Of a stretch of 64,000 bases of DNA, positions 28,390 to 36,627 are shown one piece after another. The notes under the pieces are model-generated. The model worked only from the letters and a program-made list of their open reading frames with translations, had not been told where the DNA came from and did no database searches. The DNA comes from Actinomycetota bacterium. Lineage in GTDB: Bacteria; Actinomycetota; Actinomycetes; S36-B12. A program made the translations under genes and the position numbers. The stretch is from the NCBI GenBank assembly GCA_016870515.1, contig VGBL01000006.1, positions 64,038-128,037 of the forward strand, read 5' to 3'. The number at the start of each line of letters is the position of its first letter. Position 1 is the stretch's first letter.

Positions 28390-28856
28390 CGCGCCGCCTG
28401 GATCGCCGTGCGCAGGCGACGGGTGTCGCATCGGCCCACCAGATGACCATTGACCATCACGGCGGGCCCCAGCGCGCAGTTGCCGAGGCAGTAGACCTTG
28501 TCAAACTCCACATCGCCTACAAGAGTGCGCTTGCCGACGGCCACGGCGTACTCCCCCTCAATGCCGCGCAGGAGGTCGCGCACGCCCTGCGCCTGGCAGG
28601 CCTCGGCGACGCACACCTGCACGACCACGGCGGGCGGCGGAGTCTCGCGCAAATCGTGGTAGTAGGTGAGGACGCCGACGACCTCGGCCTTCGCGACGTT
28701 GAGCTCGTCGGCGACCGCGTCGACCGATCCCTCTGGCACGTAGCCGAAGGCTTCCTGCAGGTGCTGGAGCGCGGGGAGGATGAGGCGCTCGTCGGGAGGA
28801 AGCGCGGCGAGCGTCGAGCGGACGGCCTCCACCGATCCGGGCGCGTACGCCGACAT
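28386..28856 (-). CDS. fdsG: Formate dehydrogenase gamma subunit, NuoE-like [2Fe-2S] protein
   Basis: A 156-residue thioredoxin-like ferredoxin. The first cluster pair is VCVAEAC and the second is CLGNCALGPAVMVNG, the NuoE/HydC pattern. The start at ATG 28856-28854 was chosen because conserved sequence begins there; the frame is open upstream to 28961, but the extra residues are low-complexity. First gene of the formate dehydrogenase operon. A candidate operator and the fdhD promoter lie in the 185-base gap upstream. Confidence 0.93.
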   Translation of the reverse strand: MSAYAPGSVEAVRSTLAALPPDERLILPALQHLQEAFGYVPEGSVDAVADELNVAKAEVVGVLTYYHDLRETPPPAVVVQVCVAEACQAQGVRDLLRGIEGEYAVAVGKRTLVGDVEFDKVYCLGNCALGPAVMVNGHLVGRCDTRRLRTAIQAAR

Positions 28857-28955
28857 TGCCGCCTCCGACCCCACGGCCCGGCGCGTCGCCGAGCACCTCA
28901 AGGATAGGTCACGCGCAGGCCCGCCCGGGAGCCCTAGCGGGGCAGCTGCGGGGAG

Positions 28956-28970
28956 TTCCACACTGTGAAA
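28956..28970. promoter_or_regulatory. Candidate operator TTCCA-N5-TGAAA in the fdsG/fdhD divergent promoter
   Basis: TTCCACACTGTGAAA has the same arms and spacing as the site at 8630-8644 in the iclR/methyltransferase divergent promoter. Nearby are TANNNT-like -10 boxes: TATCCT on the minus strand about 60 bases before fdsG, and TAGTCT on the plus strand about 30 bases before fdhD. The pair suggests a common regulator. Confidence 0.45.
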
Positions 28971-29041
28971 CCGGGGCGCCGTCCCCGGAGCGGCCGCTCG
29001 GGGCGGGCCTAGTCTGAGCCGAGCGTCGATGAAGGGGTGAC

Positions 29042-29854
29042 ATGGCTTCGGTGGAGCGTCGGCGAATCGCGCGCTTGCGCGACGGCTGGCAGGCGGGCCC
29101 CGACCAGGTGGCCGTCGAGGCCCCGCTCGTCATCGAGGTCGACGGACGCACCGTCTCCACCACCATGCGCACGCCCGGCGCCGACACCGAACTGGCCCTC
29201 GGCTGGCTAGTGTCGGAAGGCGCGATCGCGTCGATCGACGACATCTTCGAGGCGAAGGAGTGCTTCGAGGAGGTCGACGAGGGCGACGACGTACGCCGGA
29301 TCGTGCAGGTCACCACCCGCGGACTGCCCGCGATGGAGCCGCGACTACACACGACCTCGAGCGCGTGCGGACTGTGCGGGTCGGACCTCATCGACCTCAC
29401 CTCGCGTACGCGCAAGTGGCCGCTCGAAGCCGATCACACGGCGTTCGCGCCTGAGCGCATCCTCGAGCAGCCGCGGCTGTTGCGCGAGGCCCAGCGCGGC
29501 TTCGATGCCAGCGGCGGACTCCATGCGGCAGCCCTGTTCACCCCCGAGGGCGAGTTGGTGTGCCTGCGCGAGGACGTCGGGCGGCACAACGCCGTCGACA
29601 AGGTCGTGGGCTGGGCATTGCGAGAAGGGCGCCTACCGCTGTCGGGTCTGTGCCTGCAGGTCAGCGGACGCGCATCCGCGGAGCTGGTGCACAAGGCGGT
29701 GGTGGCCGGCGCGCCCGCGCTGGCTGCGGTGTCGGCACCCACCACGTTGGCCGTCGACCTCGCTCGTGCCGCCGACCTGACGCTCGTCGGCTTCGTGCGC
29801 GATGGGTCGTTGAATGTCTATGCGGGCTGCGAACGCCTCGGGGTTACGGAGTAG
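29042..29854 (+). CDS. fdhD: Formate dehydrogenase accessory sulfurtransferase FdhD
   Basis: Protein of 270 residues that transfers sulfur to the Mo-bis-MGD cofactor so that formate dehydrogenase becomes active. The CxxC motif is CGLC (Cys109 and Cys112) in TTSSACGLCG. The conserved LREDVGRHNAVDKVVG and SGRASAELVHK segments are present. It is divergent from fdsGBAD, the classical partner. A downstream VOC-family gene starts four bases after its stop. Confidence 0.94.
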   Translation: MASVERRRIARLRDGWQAGPDQVAVEAPLVIEVDGRTVSTTMRTPGADTELALGWLVSEGAIASIDDIFEAKECFEEVDEGDDVRRIVQVTTRGLPAMEPRLHTTSSACGLCGSDLIDLTSRTRKWPLEADHTAFAPERILEQPRLLREAQRGFDASGGLHAAALFTPEGELVCLREDVGRHNAVDKVVGWALREGRLPLSGLCLQVSGRASAELVHKAVVAGAPALAAVSAPTTLAVDLARAADLTLVGFVRDGSLNVYAGCERLGVTE

Positions 29855-29858
29855 CACG

Positions 29859-30230
29859 ATGCATATCGAGTTCACGCTCGACGTCAACGATCCGCAGACC
29901 ATGATCGACTTCTGGTCGCAGGTGCTGCGTTACGACATTCTCGACCAGGACCGATACGACGATCCCGATCAGGTCTACTGGATGATCGCCGACCCCGCGG
30001 GCCGCGGACCGCGCCTGGTAATCCAACGCGTGCCCGAGCCGGTGACCTGCAAGACCCGGGTCCACATCGATGTGCACGTGCCCGACATCGAGGCCGAAGC
30101 CCGGCGCGCGATCGACCTGGGCGCTACCCGCGTGGACGAGTCGCCCCTCGAAGAGGTAGGCGCCGCCTGGATCCGCCTCACCGACCCTGAGGGCAATCTC
30201 TTCTGCTTCGTCCGGGAGGCCAGCGACTGA
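29859..30230 (+). CDS. VOC-superfamily (glyoxalase/bleomycin-resistance-like) protein
   Basis: A 123-residue protein with one pair of beta-alpha-beta-beta-beta modules. It begins MHIEFTLDVNDPQTMIDFW, and the second half has IDVHVPDIEAEARRAIDLG and LTDPEGNLFCFV. Such proteins may be dioxygenases, isomerases, glyoxalases or drug-binding proteins. The metal-binding residues cannot be fixed with confidence. It starts four bases after fdhD, so it is probably cotranscribed, but no functional link is evident. Confidence 0.8.
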   Translation: MHIEFTLDVNDPQTMIDFWSQVLRYDILDQDRYDDPDQVYWMIADPAGRGPRLVIQRVPEPVTCKTRVHIDVHVPDIEAEARRAIDLGATRVDESPLEEVGAAWIRLTDPEGNLFCFVREASD

Positions 30231-30303
30231 TCCGCCGGGCGACACGACACGTAGAACTCGATGGTGCTTGTCTGCCAGGGCACTTGTGTCGCAGTCTTCC
30301 CCC

Positions 30304-30819
30304 ATGGGCATCGAGGTGTCTGCCTTCTCCGGTAAGGATCGCAGCCTGGCCGGCTTCCTCCTGTCGGGCCGGTGGCCGGAGAACACCCGCGAGTGGACCC
30401 AGTTCCTCGCCATCGCAGTGCGCTTCGCGGCCATGCCGGGGCTGGTGCCGACGACGATGGTGTTTCGTGCCGTCGAAGAGTTGCCAGATGATCCCGACCC
30501 CGAGACCGTGGGCCTGGTGACCGTTGCGGGACCCGTGCTTGGCGAGGGCGCGCCTCTTCCGGGCCAGTTCGCCGATCCGCAGCCGCCTGCGCTCCTGGTA
30601 TTGCATCCGCCGTCGGAGACACGCCCGTCCACGCCGGAAGCAGAAGGCGTGGCGTCGGGCTGCGTGCTGCTGCCCGGTGTACCCCACCTGGGCCTCGATC
30701 ACCGGGCGGGCTGGGTCGAGGCCCAGGCGGATGGCACCGTGACACGGCTGGTGAGCCGGGTGGGCGTCACGCTCGGCGACGATCCCGATATCGCGGTGCT
30801 CGCCACCCTCTGCGGCTAG
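30304..30819 (+). CDS. Conserved-looking hypothetical protein
   Basis: A 171-residue cytoplasmic protein from ATG 30304; an in-frame alternative start exists at 30268. No signal peptide or membrane segment is seen. A central region is Pro/Glu-rich (HPPSETRPSTPEAEGV). No family is recognised. Its TAG stop is shared with the convergent gene through a CTAG tetranucleotide at 30816-30819. Confidence 0.6.
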   Translation: MGIEVSAFSGKDRSLAGFLLSGRWPENTREWTQFLAIAVRFAAMPGLVPTTMVFRAVEELPDDPDPETVGLVTVAGPVLGEGAPLPGQFADPQPPALLVLHPPSETRPSTPEAEGVASGCVLLPGVPHLGLDHRAGWVEAQADGTVTRLVSRVGVTLGDDPDIAVLATLCG

Positions 30820-31469
30820 ACCGACTGGCTTCCGCCGTTCGACTCGTCGCTGTCGGCGTAGATCACCTTGATGCGCTCCATTGCGTTGCCGAGGTCGAAA
30901 AGTGTCACCGCGTGCACGAGCGGCCGTCGCGCGTCATAGAAGGTGGAGTTGACCTCAGGCTGCTCACGGAACCATTCGTCGGGATCCTGGCTCGCCGCAT
31001 CGAGGTAGGCGACCCAGGCGGCGTTGTGCCGGAGGTAGGCATCGCGGGCCTCAGCCACGTTGCCCTGCCACGGGAGCACGTTGGTAGCACCGACACCGAC
31101 CCCGGCGGCGGCGATCGAATCGCGGCCACGCGCAGCAACGTCGGCAAGGTCAGCGCGCAGCTTCTCGCGATCGGCGTCTGACATGTCACCGGCCGAATAC
31201 GGCTCGATGGTGGCCGTGAACTCGTCCTGCGCGGCCTTCATGGCGGACTCCGAGGACTCCACCTGAGTGAGCAGGTGGTCCATGGTCACCGTGCGGGCGA
31301 CGAGGTCACCTATGGCCAGGACATAGCCGAGGGTGATGACCGCGAGCGCGACACCACCGATCGCCCACACCACCCACGCGGGGATGCCGTCACGCGACGG
31401 GGGCGCACCGGCTTCAAGGACCTCCTGGCTCACGGGACCATCCTGCGCCAGGGCTACCTTGTGAGGCAT
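30816..31469 (-). CDS. Single-pass membrane protein of unknown function
   Basis: A 217-residue protein from ATG 31469-31467. A short N-terminal cytoplasmic part is followed by one transmembrane helix (about residues 36-58, VVWAIGGVALAVITLGYVLA). A helical, charged extracytoplasmic region of about 155 residues has coiled-coil tendency (QVESSESAMKAAQDEF) and Trp-containing patches. No family is recognised. Its start codon overlaps that of the divergent oxidoreductase gene within CATG (31467-31470), so one of the two starts may really lie further inside. Confidence 0.65.
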   Translation of the reverse strand: MPHKVALAQDGPVSQEVLEAGAPPSRDGIPAWVVWAIGGVALAVITLGYVLAIGDLVARTVTMDHLLTQVESSESAMKAAQDEFTATIEPYSAGDMSDADREKLRADLADVAARGRDSIAAAGVGVGATNVLPWQGNVAEARDAYLRHNAAWVAYLDAASQDPDEWFREQPEVNSTFYDARRPLVHAVTLFDLGNAMERIKVIYADSDESNGGSQSV

Positions 31470-32892
31470 GTCGGCCCAGATGCAGTCACCCCACCAGGTG
31501 GCTCCCCCGCCCTGGCGTGCGTCGTACGACGCGCGAGTCGCGGACCTGCGCCGGCAGTACGCCGCGATCCCCCAGGGTGCGCCCGTGCGACTGGCCAAGC
31601 GCACGTCCAACCTTTTCAGGCAGCGTGTGGCGACGATGACGCCCGGCCTCGACGTCCAGGCATTCGACGGTGTCCTCGAGGTCGATCCGATCAACCGCAC
31701 CGCCCAGGTGCAGGGCATGACGACCTACGAGCACCTCGTGGCGGCCACGCTCCCCTACGGCCTGATGCCCCTGTGCGTGCCGCAGCTGAAGACGATCACC
31801 CTCGGCGGCGCCGTCACGGGCCTGGGCATTGAGAGTTCGAGTTTCCGGTGGGGCCTGCCCCACGAATCCGTCATCGAGATGGACATCCTGACCGGTGAGG
31901 GGCGGGTGCTCACTGTGAGCGGTGCTCCCGACGACCCGCACCGCGACCTCTACTACGGCTTCCCCAACTCCTACGGCACCCTCGGCTACGCCCTGCGGCT
32001 GAAGATCGAGCTCGAGCCGGTGCTGTCCTACGTGCGGCTGCGCCACGTGCGCTTCGACTCCGCCCAGGCCATGGCCGATGCCATCAGCCAGATCGTCACG
32101 TCGCAGGAGTGGGACGGCGTACCCGTGCACTTCCTCGACGGCACGATCTTCTCACCGAGCGAGCAATACCTGTCGCTGGGCCAGATGGTGTCCGACCGTG
32201 GCACGATGACACCGAGCGACTACACCGGGATGCACATCTACTACCGCTCCATCCAGACCAAGCGCGACGACCTGCTGACGATCCACGACTACATCTGGCG
32301 CTGGGACACCGACTGGTTCTGGTGCTCGCGCGCCTTCGGCACGCAGAAGCCACTCGTGCGCCGCCTCTGGCCCAAGGGCAAACTGCGCAGCGACGTCTAC
32401 TGGAAGATCATCGCGTGGGATCGGCGCACGAAGTTCTCCAGCAAGGCAACCCGCGTACGCCGCAAGCCGGCGCGAGAGGAGGTCGTGCAGGACATCGAGG
32501 TGCCCCTCGGCAAGCTGCCGGAGTTCCTCGACTTCTTCCACCGCGAGGTGGGCATCGAGCCCGTGTGGATTTGCCCGCTGCACCAGCGCGACCCCTCGGA
32601 GCGCTGGCCGCTCTACGAGTTCGACCCCGCGGTCACCTACGTCAACGTCGGCTTCTGGTCCACCGTGCCGCTCCCGGCGGGGGTGGGCCCCGCGGAGGGC
32701 CGGGTCAATCGCCGCATTGAGCAGGTCGTCACCGAGATGGACGGCCGCAAGTCCCTCTACTCCTCGGCGTACTACTCACCTGCGGAGTTTGGGAGCATTT
32801 ACGGCAGCGGGGCCTATGAGGGGCTCAAGGCGGCCTACGATCCTCAATCGCGGCTTCTCGACCTCTACGACAAGGTCGTGCGGCGCAGATAA
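31468..32892 (+). CDS. FAD-binding oxidoreductase, probable TmsA/BfaA-type 10-methylene fatty acyl reductase
   Basis: A 474-residue protein of the FAD_binding_4 (PCMH) family. The FAD-domain segments VQGMTTYEHLVAATLPYGLM and LKTITLGGAVTGLGIESSS are visible; the C-terminal half resembles DHCR24-like reductases. It lies directly before a cyclopropane synthase-like methyltransferase, the same arrangement as tmsA-tmsB in mycolata, where the pair makes 10-methylstearic (tuberculostearic) acid. Role: reduction of the methylene intermediate in membrane phospholipid chains. The family call is firm; the lipid role is inferred from the pairing. Confidence 0.75.
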   Translation: MSAQMQSPHQVAPPPWRASYDARVADLRRQYAAIPQGAPVRLAKRTSNLFRQRVATMTPGLDVQAFDGVLEVDPINRTAQVQGMTTYEHLVAATLPYGLMPLCVPQLKTITLGGAVTGLGIESSSFRWGLPHESVIEMDILTGEGRVLTVSGAPDDPHRDLYYGFPNSYGTLGYALRLKIELEPVLSYVRLRHVRFDSAQAMADAISQIVTSQEWDGVPVHFLDGTIFSPSEQYLSLGQMVSDRGTMTPSDYTGMHIYYRSIQTKRDDLLTIHDYIWRWDTDWFWCSRAFGTQKPLVRRLWPKGKLRSDVYWKIIAWDRRTKFSSKATRVRRKPAREEVVQDIEVPLGKLPEFLDFFHREVGIEPVWICPLHQRDPSERWPLYEFDPAVTYVNVGFWSTVPLPAGVGPAEGRVNRRIEQVVTEMDGRKSLYSSAYYSPAEFGSIYGSGAYEGLKAAYDPQSRLLDLYDKVVRRR

Positions 32893-32905
32893 GGACGGAG
32901 TGCGC

Positions 32906-34165
32906 ATGGATCTGGCCACGGCCTTCGCCACGGTCGTGCCCGCGGAGCGCCGCGTGGGCTTCAAGGCCTACGACGGCTCAAGCACCGGCCTCATCGGCGC
33001 CGAGGTCGTGCTCGAGATCACCAATCCCCGGGGCGTGCAGTACATCGCGAGTGCCCCCAGCCAGCTCGGCCTTGCCCGCGCCTACGTCACTGGTGACCTG
33101 GAGATCCATGGCGACGTCTACGAGGCGCTCAAGCGGCTGTATCCCCTCCCCCTCGACCACGTCTCCCTCGTCGGTCGCGCGAAGCTGGCCAAGCGTTTCG
33201 TCAAGGACGCGATCTCCCGACCCGAGCCGCCCGCGATCGAGCGTCGACTCCGCGGTCGCCGCCACTCCAAGGGGCGCGATGCCCAGGCCATTCATCACCA
33301 CTATGACGTGAGCAACCACTTCTACTCCTTCGTGCTGGGCCCGTCGATGGCCTACACCTGCGCGGTCTTTCCGACGGAGGATGCATCGCTCGAATCGGCC
33401 CAGGAGGAGAAATTCGATCTCGTCTGCCGCAAGCTCGGGCTTCAGCCCGGTCAGCGGCTGCTCGACGTCGGCTGCGGCTGGGGCGGCATGGTGCTGCACG
33501 CCGTCAAGAACTACGGCGTAAGCGCCATCGGCGTCACGCTGTCAAAGCGGCAGGCGCAGTGGGGCCAGGGGGCCATCGAGGACGCCGGGCTTGCCGATAA
33601 GGCCCAGATCCGCCACAGCGACTACCGCGACGTGCGCGAGACCGGCTTCGATGCCGTCTCGTCCATCGGCCTCACCGAGCACATCGGCCGCGACAACCAC
33701 CCCGCCTACTTCTCCTTCCTCTATGGCAAGGTCCGCCCCGAGGGCCGGCTGCTCAATCACTGCATCACCCGGCCCAACAGCCTGTGGCCGTCGCACTACA
33801 AGCGCAGCTTCATCAACCGCTACGTCTTCCCCGACGGTGAGCTCACCCCGCCCGGGCTGATCATCAGCGAGATGAACGACGCCGGGTGGGAGATCCGCCA
33901 CGAGGAGAACCTCCGCGAGCACTACGCGCTCACGCTCAAGCACTGGTGCGAAAACCTTGAGCGCAACTGGGACGCCTGCGTGGCCGAGGCGGGCGAGCCG
34001 ACCGCGCGCGTATGGCGCCTCTACATGGCGGCATCCCGCCTTGGCTTCGACATCAACACGATCCAGTTGCACCAGGTGCTCGGCGTCAAGCTCGGCGAGC
34101 GTGGCGAGTCGGGTATCCCGCTGCGGGTCTCCGGGGAGACCTGGTCGCTCACGCAGCCGGCCTGA
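32906..34165 (+). CDS. Cyclopropane-fatty-acyl-phospholipid synthase family methyltransferase, probable TmsB/BfaB type
   Basis: A 419-residue SAM-dependent methyltransferase; ATG 32906 has AAGGACGGAG upstream. A nonconserved N-terminal domain (about residues 1-130) precedes the catalytic domain with motif I LLDVGCGWGGM, IHHHYDVSNHFYSFVLG and the active-site region SSIGLTEHIG. It should methylate the double bond of an oleoyl chain in phospholipid to a 10-methylene group, which the upstream reductase would convert to 10-methyl. A cyclopropane-forming activity is the alternative. Confidence 0.85.
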   Translation: MDLATAFATVVPAERRVGFKAYDGSSTGLIGAEVVLEITNPRGVQYIASAPSQLGLARAYVTGDLEIHGDVYEALKRLYPLPLDHVSLVGRAKLAKRFVKDAISRPEPPAIERRLRGRRHSKGRDAQAIHHHYDVSNHFYSFVLGPSMAYTCAVFPTEDASLESAQEEKFDLVCRKLGLQPGQRLLDVGCGWGGMVLHAVKNYGVSAIGVTLSKRQAQWGQGAIEDAGLADKAQIRHSDYRDVRETGFDAVSSIGLTEHIGRDNHPAYFSFLYGKVRPEGRLLNHCITRPNSLWPSHYKRSFINRYVFPDGELTPPGLIISEMNDAGWEIRHEENLREHYALTLKHWCENLERNWDACVAEAGEPTARVWRLYMAASRLGFDINTIQLHQVLGVKLGERGESGIPLRVSGETWSLTQPA

Positions 34166-34213
34166 TAGCGTCCGCATCCCCGGACGACCGCGTCCCCTTC
34201 CCCGGGAGCACTC

Positions 34214-34588
34214 ATGAGCGCCGTGCAGGATCCCCAGGCCGACGGCCAGGCTCTCTACCTCGAGTTCATCGGCGCGGTCGCCGCCAAGGACTGGGCCGCC
34301 GTCGATGGCATCTTGGCCGCCGACTTCCAGTCGGTGCACACCGATGGTCCCCGCGACAAGGCCAAGGAGCTGGAGATGCTCAAGGCCGAGGATCTGGGCG
34401 AGTACTCCCTCACGGACTTCACCACCACCCGCGCCGGCGACACCCTGGTCGCGACCCACTGGCTCTCGGTGGCCGAGACCATCAATGGCTCGCGGCTGTC
34501 GACGAAGCCCGCCCCGCGTCTGACCGTGTGGCGCAGCGGCCCTGACGGCTGGAAGATCATCGCCATCGCCAACCTCAACCCCGCCTAG
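34214..34588 (+). CDS. NTF2-like/DUF4440-type protein
   Basis: A 124-residue single-domain protein. The N-terminal helices (DGQALYLEFIGAVAAKDWAA) and the strand end VWRSGPDGWKIIAIANLNP fit the SnoaL/DUF4440 cone fold. Catalytic role unknown. It follows the methyltransferase by 48 bases and shares its stop with the convergent SDR in CTAG at 34585-34588. Confidence 0.7.
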   Translation: MSAVQDPQADGQALYLEFIGAVAAKDWAAVDGILAADFQSVHTDGPRDKAKELEMLKAEDLGEYSLTDFTTTRAGDTLVATHWLSVAETINGSRLSTKPAPRLTVWRSGPDGWKIIAIANLNPA

Positions 34589-35391
34589 TAAAGCGCGGGG
34601 CCGGCGAGGTTCATGCCGCCGTCGGCCACCAAGGTGATGCCGGTGATGTAGTCACCGGCGGGACTCATCCAAAAGCCGATGAGCGCCGCCACTTCATCGG
34701 CCGTCTGCAGGCGCTTCAACGGCATGACCTGAGCGACCTGCTCGGGATCGAGGCCGTAGCCCTCCCACGCATCGGTATGCACGACACCGGGCGCGATGGC
34801 GATCGTGCGCACCCCGCGCGGTCCCCACTCCTGCGCCCAGGTGGCCGTGAGGCTCTCGACACCTGCTCGCGCGGCCGACGAGTGAGACATGCCCACGATG
34901 CCGCGGTGCGGCGTCATCGTCATGGTGATGCTCGCGATCTTGCCGAAGCCCTCGGGGAGCATCGAGCGCTTGGCGACCTGGGTAGACAGGTACCAGGTCG
35001 CGTCGAGGTTGAGCCGAGTCACGGCCCGGAATCCCTTGGGGCTGATGTCCTCCGCCGGCGACACGAACTGCCCCCCGGCATTGTTGACCAGCAGGTCGAT
35101 GCGCATCTCGGCGTTCAACACCTCGTCGAGGAGGGCGTCGACGGACTCGGGCTCGCGGATGTCACTTGCGTAGCACGACGCAGACCCGCCCGCCTGCACG
35201 ACCTGGTCGACGGTGGCCGCGAGCAGATCGTCGCGGCGTCCGGTAACGACGACTCGGGCACCCAAGCGCGCCAGCAGCAGCGCGGTAGCGCGGCCGATAC
35301 CCGTGCCGCCGCCGGTGATCAAGGCGACGCGGCCATCGAGTGATCCGGAGGCGAGGACGTCGAGTGCCTCGGGAGAGCGCGGCCCAGTCAT
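34585..35391 (-). CDS. SDR-family protein, 2,4-dienoyl/enoyl-CoA reductase-like
   Basis: A 268-residue short-chain dehydrogenase with cofactor motif TGGGTGIGR and NNAGG. The usual catalytic YxxxK is replaced: the aligned segment is SHSSAARAG, with Ser for Tyr and Arg for Lys. This HS-x-AARAG form is known in peroxisomal-type 2,4-dienoyl-CoA and trans-2-enoyl-CoA reductases. C-terminal LVADGGMNLAG is normal. A fatty acyl-CoA reductase role is therefore favoured. Its end overlaps the convergent NTF2-like gene. Confidence 0.82.
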   Translation of the reverse strand: MTGPRSPEALDVLASGSLDGRVALITGGGTGIGRATALLLARLGARVVVTGRRDDLLAATVDQVVQAGGSASCYASDIREPESVDALLDEVLNAEMRIDLLVNNAGGQFVSPAEDISPKGFRAVTRLNLDATWYLSTQVAKRSMLPEGFGKIASITMTMTPHRGIVGMSHSSAARAGVESLTATWAQEWGPRGVRTIAIAPGVVHTDAWEGYGLDPEQVAQVMPLKRLQTADEVAALIGFWMSPAGDYITGITLVADGGMNLAGPALY

Positions 35392-35410
35392 GCCCGCAGC
35401 CTAGAGATCC

Positions 35411-35460
35411 CCACTCGACACCGCCGAGTGCGCACCCCCCACCGCCGAGTGTGCGAGTGG
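35411..35460. repeat. Short direct and inverted repeats between SDR and csoR-like genes
   Basis: ACCGCCGAGTGCGC (35420-35433) and ACCGCCGAGTGTGC (35441-35454) are near-identical direct repeats. CCACTCG (35411-35417) and CGAGTGG (35454-35460) form an inverted pair around them. This 121-base gap holds nothing else recognisable. Confidence 0.4.
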
Positions 35461-35512
35461 CGCGCGGGGGTGGCGCGCGATTGGCGCGTGAACGAGCGCG
35501 TGGATGTGAAGA

Positions 35513-35791
35513 TCAGGCGAGGGCGAGGAAGAGCTTCTCGAGCTGCTCCGCCGACATCGGGGGCTTCTCGCCCCGACCCTCGGCGGCCGCACACTGCTGC
35601 AGCCCGTTGGCCACGACTTTGAAGCCGACCCGGTCGAGCGCACGCGACACCGCCGCGAGCTGCGTGACGACGTCGCCGCAGCCGCGACCCTCATCGATCA
35701 TCGTCACAATGCCGGCCACCTGGCCCTGCACGCGGCGCAGCCGGGTGATCACCTCGCGTCGGCACTCGTCGTCGAGGCAGATGTCGGCCAT
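35513..35791 (-). CDS. CsoR/RcnR-family metal- or persulfide-sensing repressor with an altered ligand set
   Basis: A 92-residue all-helical repressor starting at ATG 35791-35789. Family segments are visible: RLRRVQGQVAGIVTMIDEGR and GCGDVVTQLAAVSRAL. Cys38 and Cys67 correspond to the two sensing cysteines of CsoR. The copper-ligand His in the usual HxxxC motif is replaced by Gly63 (GLQQC). Loss of that His is typical of non-copper members such as persulfide-responsive CstR. Extra cysteines occur at positions 5 and 10. No copper or sulfur gene is adjacent. Confidence 0.85.
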   Translation of the reverse strand: MADICLDDECRREVITRLRRVQGQVAGIVTMIDEGRGCGDVVTQLAAVSRALDRVGFKVVANGLQQCAAAEGRGEKPPMSAEQLEKLFLALA

Positions 35792-35879
35792 GGGACCCGT
35801 CCTTCGCTCCAAGATCCCAGGGTTCCCCCGGGGGTAGCCACACATCTGTCCCGGCAGGGGCCACGCCGCCCCATCGGGC

Positions 35880-36569
35880 CTACGCGAGCGGCTCGACGAC
35901 GACGTGCGCGGCCAGCTCGGGCGGCAGCTCGACGTATTCGCCCCCCGATCCCACCAGCACGCCGGTGGCGGCTCGCCGCACCTTCACCGTGGCCCCGGGG
36001 GCGATGCCAGCGCGGCGCAGCAACGCCACAGTGTCGGCATCGGCCTGCGCTGGCTCACCGATGCGATGCACGGTCACGTGCAGGCTGTCAGCACCGTCGA
36101 TCGCATCGAGTGGAATCCACGTCGTCGACGGCGTGACCGGAACCAGGCCGGGCATCAGCGCATCGAGGCCAGGAATCGGGTTGCCGAAGGGTGACTCGGT
36201 GGGCGCGCCGAGCATCTCAAGGATGCGGCGTTCGACCGACTCCGACATGACGTGCTCCCAGCGGCATGCCTCGGTGTGCACCTCCTCGAGGGGCATCCCC
36301 AGCACCTCGACGAGCAGGCACTCGGCGATGCGGTGCTTGCGCATCACCTGGGTAGCGTATTCGCGGCCCCGCGCCGTGAGCTCGAGGTGGCGGTCACCGG
36401 AGACGGTGAGGAGCCCGTCGCGCTCCATGCGAGCCACGGTCTGGGAGACGGTGGGCCCGCTTTGGCCGAGGCGCTCGGCGATGCGGGCCCGCAGGGGGAC
36501 GACCCCCTCCTCCTCGAGTTCGAACACCGTGCGGAGATACATCTCCGTGGTGTCGATGAGGTCGCTCAC
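35880..36569 (-). CDS. DtxR/IdeR-family metal-dependent regulator
   Basis: A 229-residue protein from GTG 36569-36567, the start that matches family length. Domains: winged helix DNA-binding (about residues 5-65, SGPTVSQTVARMERDGLL), dimerisation/metal domain (70-140) and C-terminal SH3-like FeoA domain. Metal ligands are recognisable: Met in TTEMYL, His/Glu in KHRIAECLL, and EVHTEACRWEHVMS, which supplies the His98, Cys102, Glu105 and His106 equivalents. It should repress iron or manganese uptake genes when metal is bound. It is divergent from photolyase, 58 bases away. Confidence 0.93.
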   Translation of the reverse strand: MSDLIDTTEMYLRTVFELEEEGVVPLRARIAERLGQSGPTVSQTVARMERDGLLTVSGDRHLELTARGREYATQVMRKHRIAECLLVEVLGMPLEEVHTEACRWEHVMSESVERRILEMLGAPTESPFGNPIPGLDALMPGLVPVTPSTTWIPLDAIDGADSLHVTVHRIGEPAQADADTVALLRRAGIAPGATVKVRRAATGVLVGSGGEYVELPPELAAHVVVEPLA

Positions 36570-36627
36570 CCAGGTATTCAACCGCACCCGGCGTGCTCCC
36601 ACCGCCCGGACGGCCTAGCCTGCCAAC

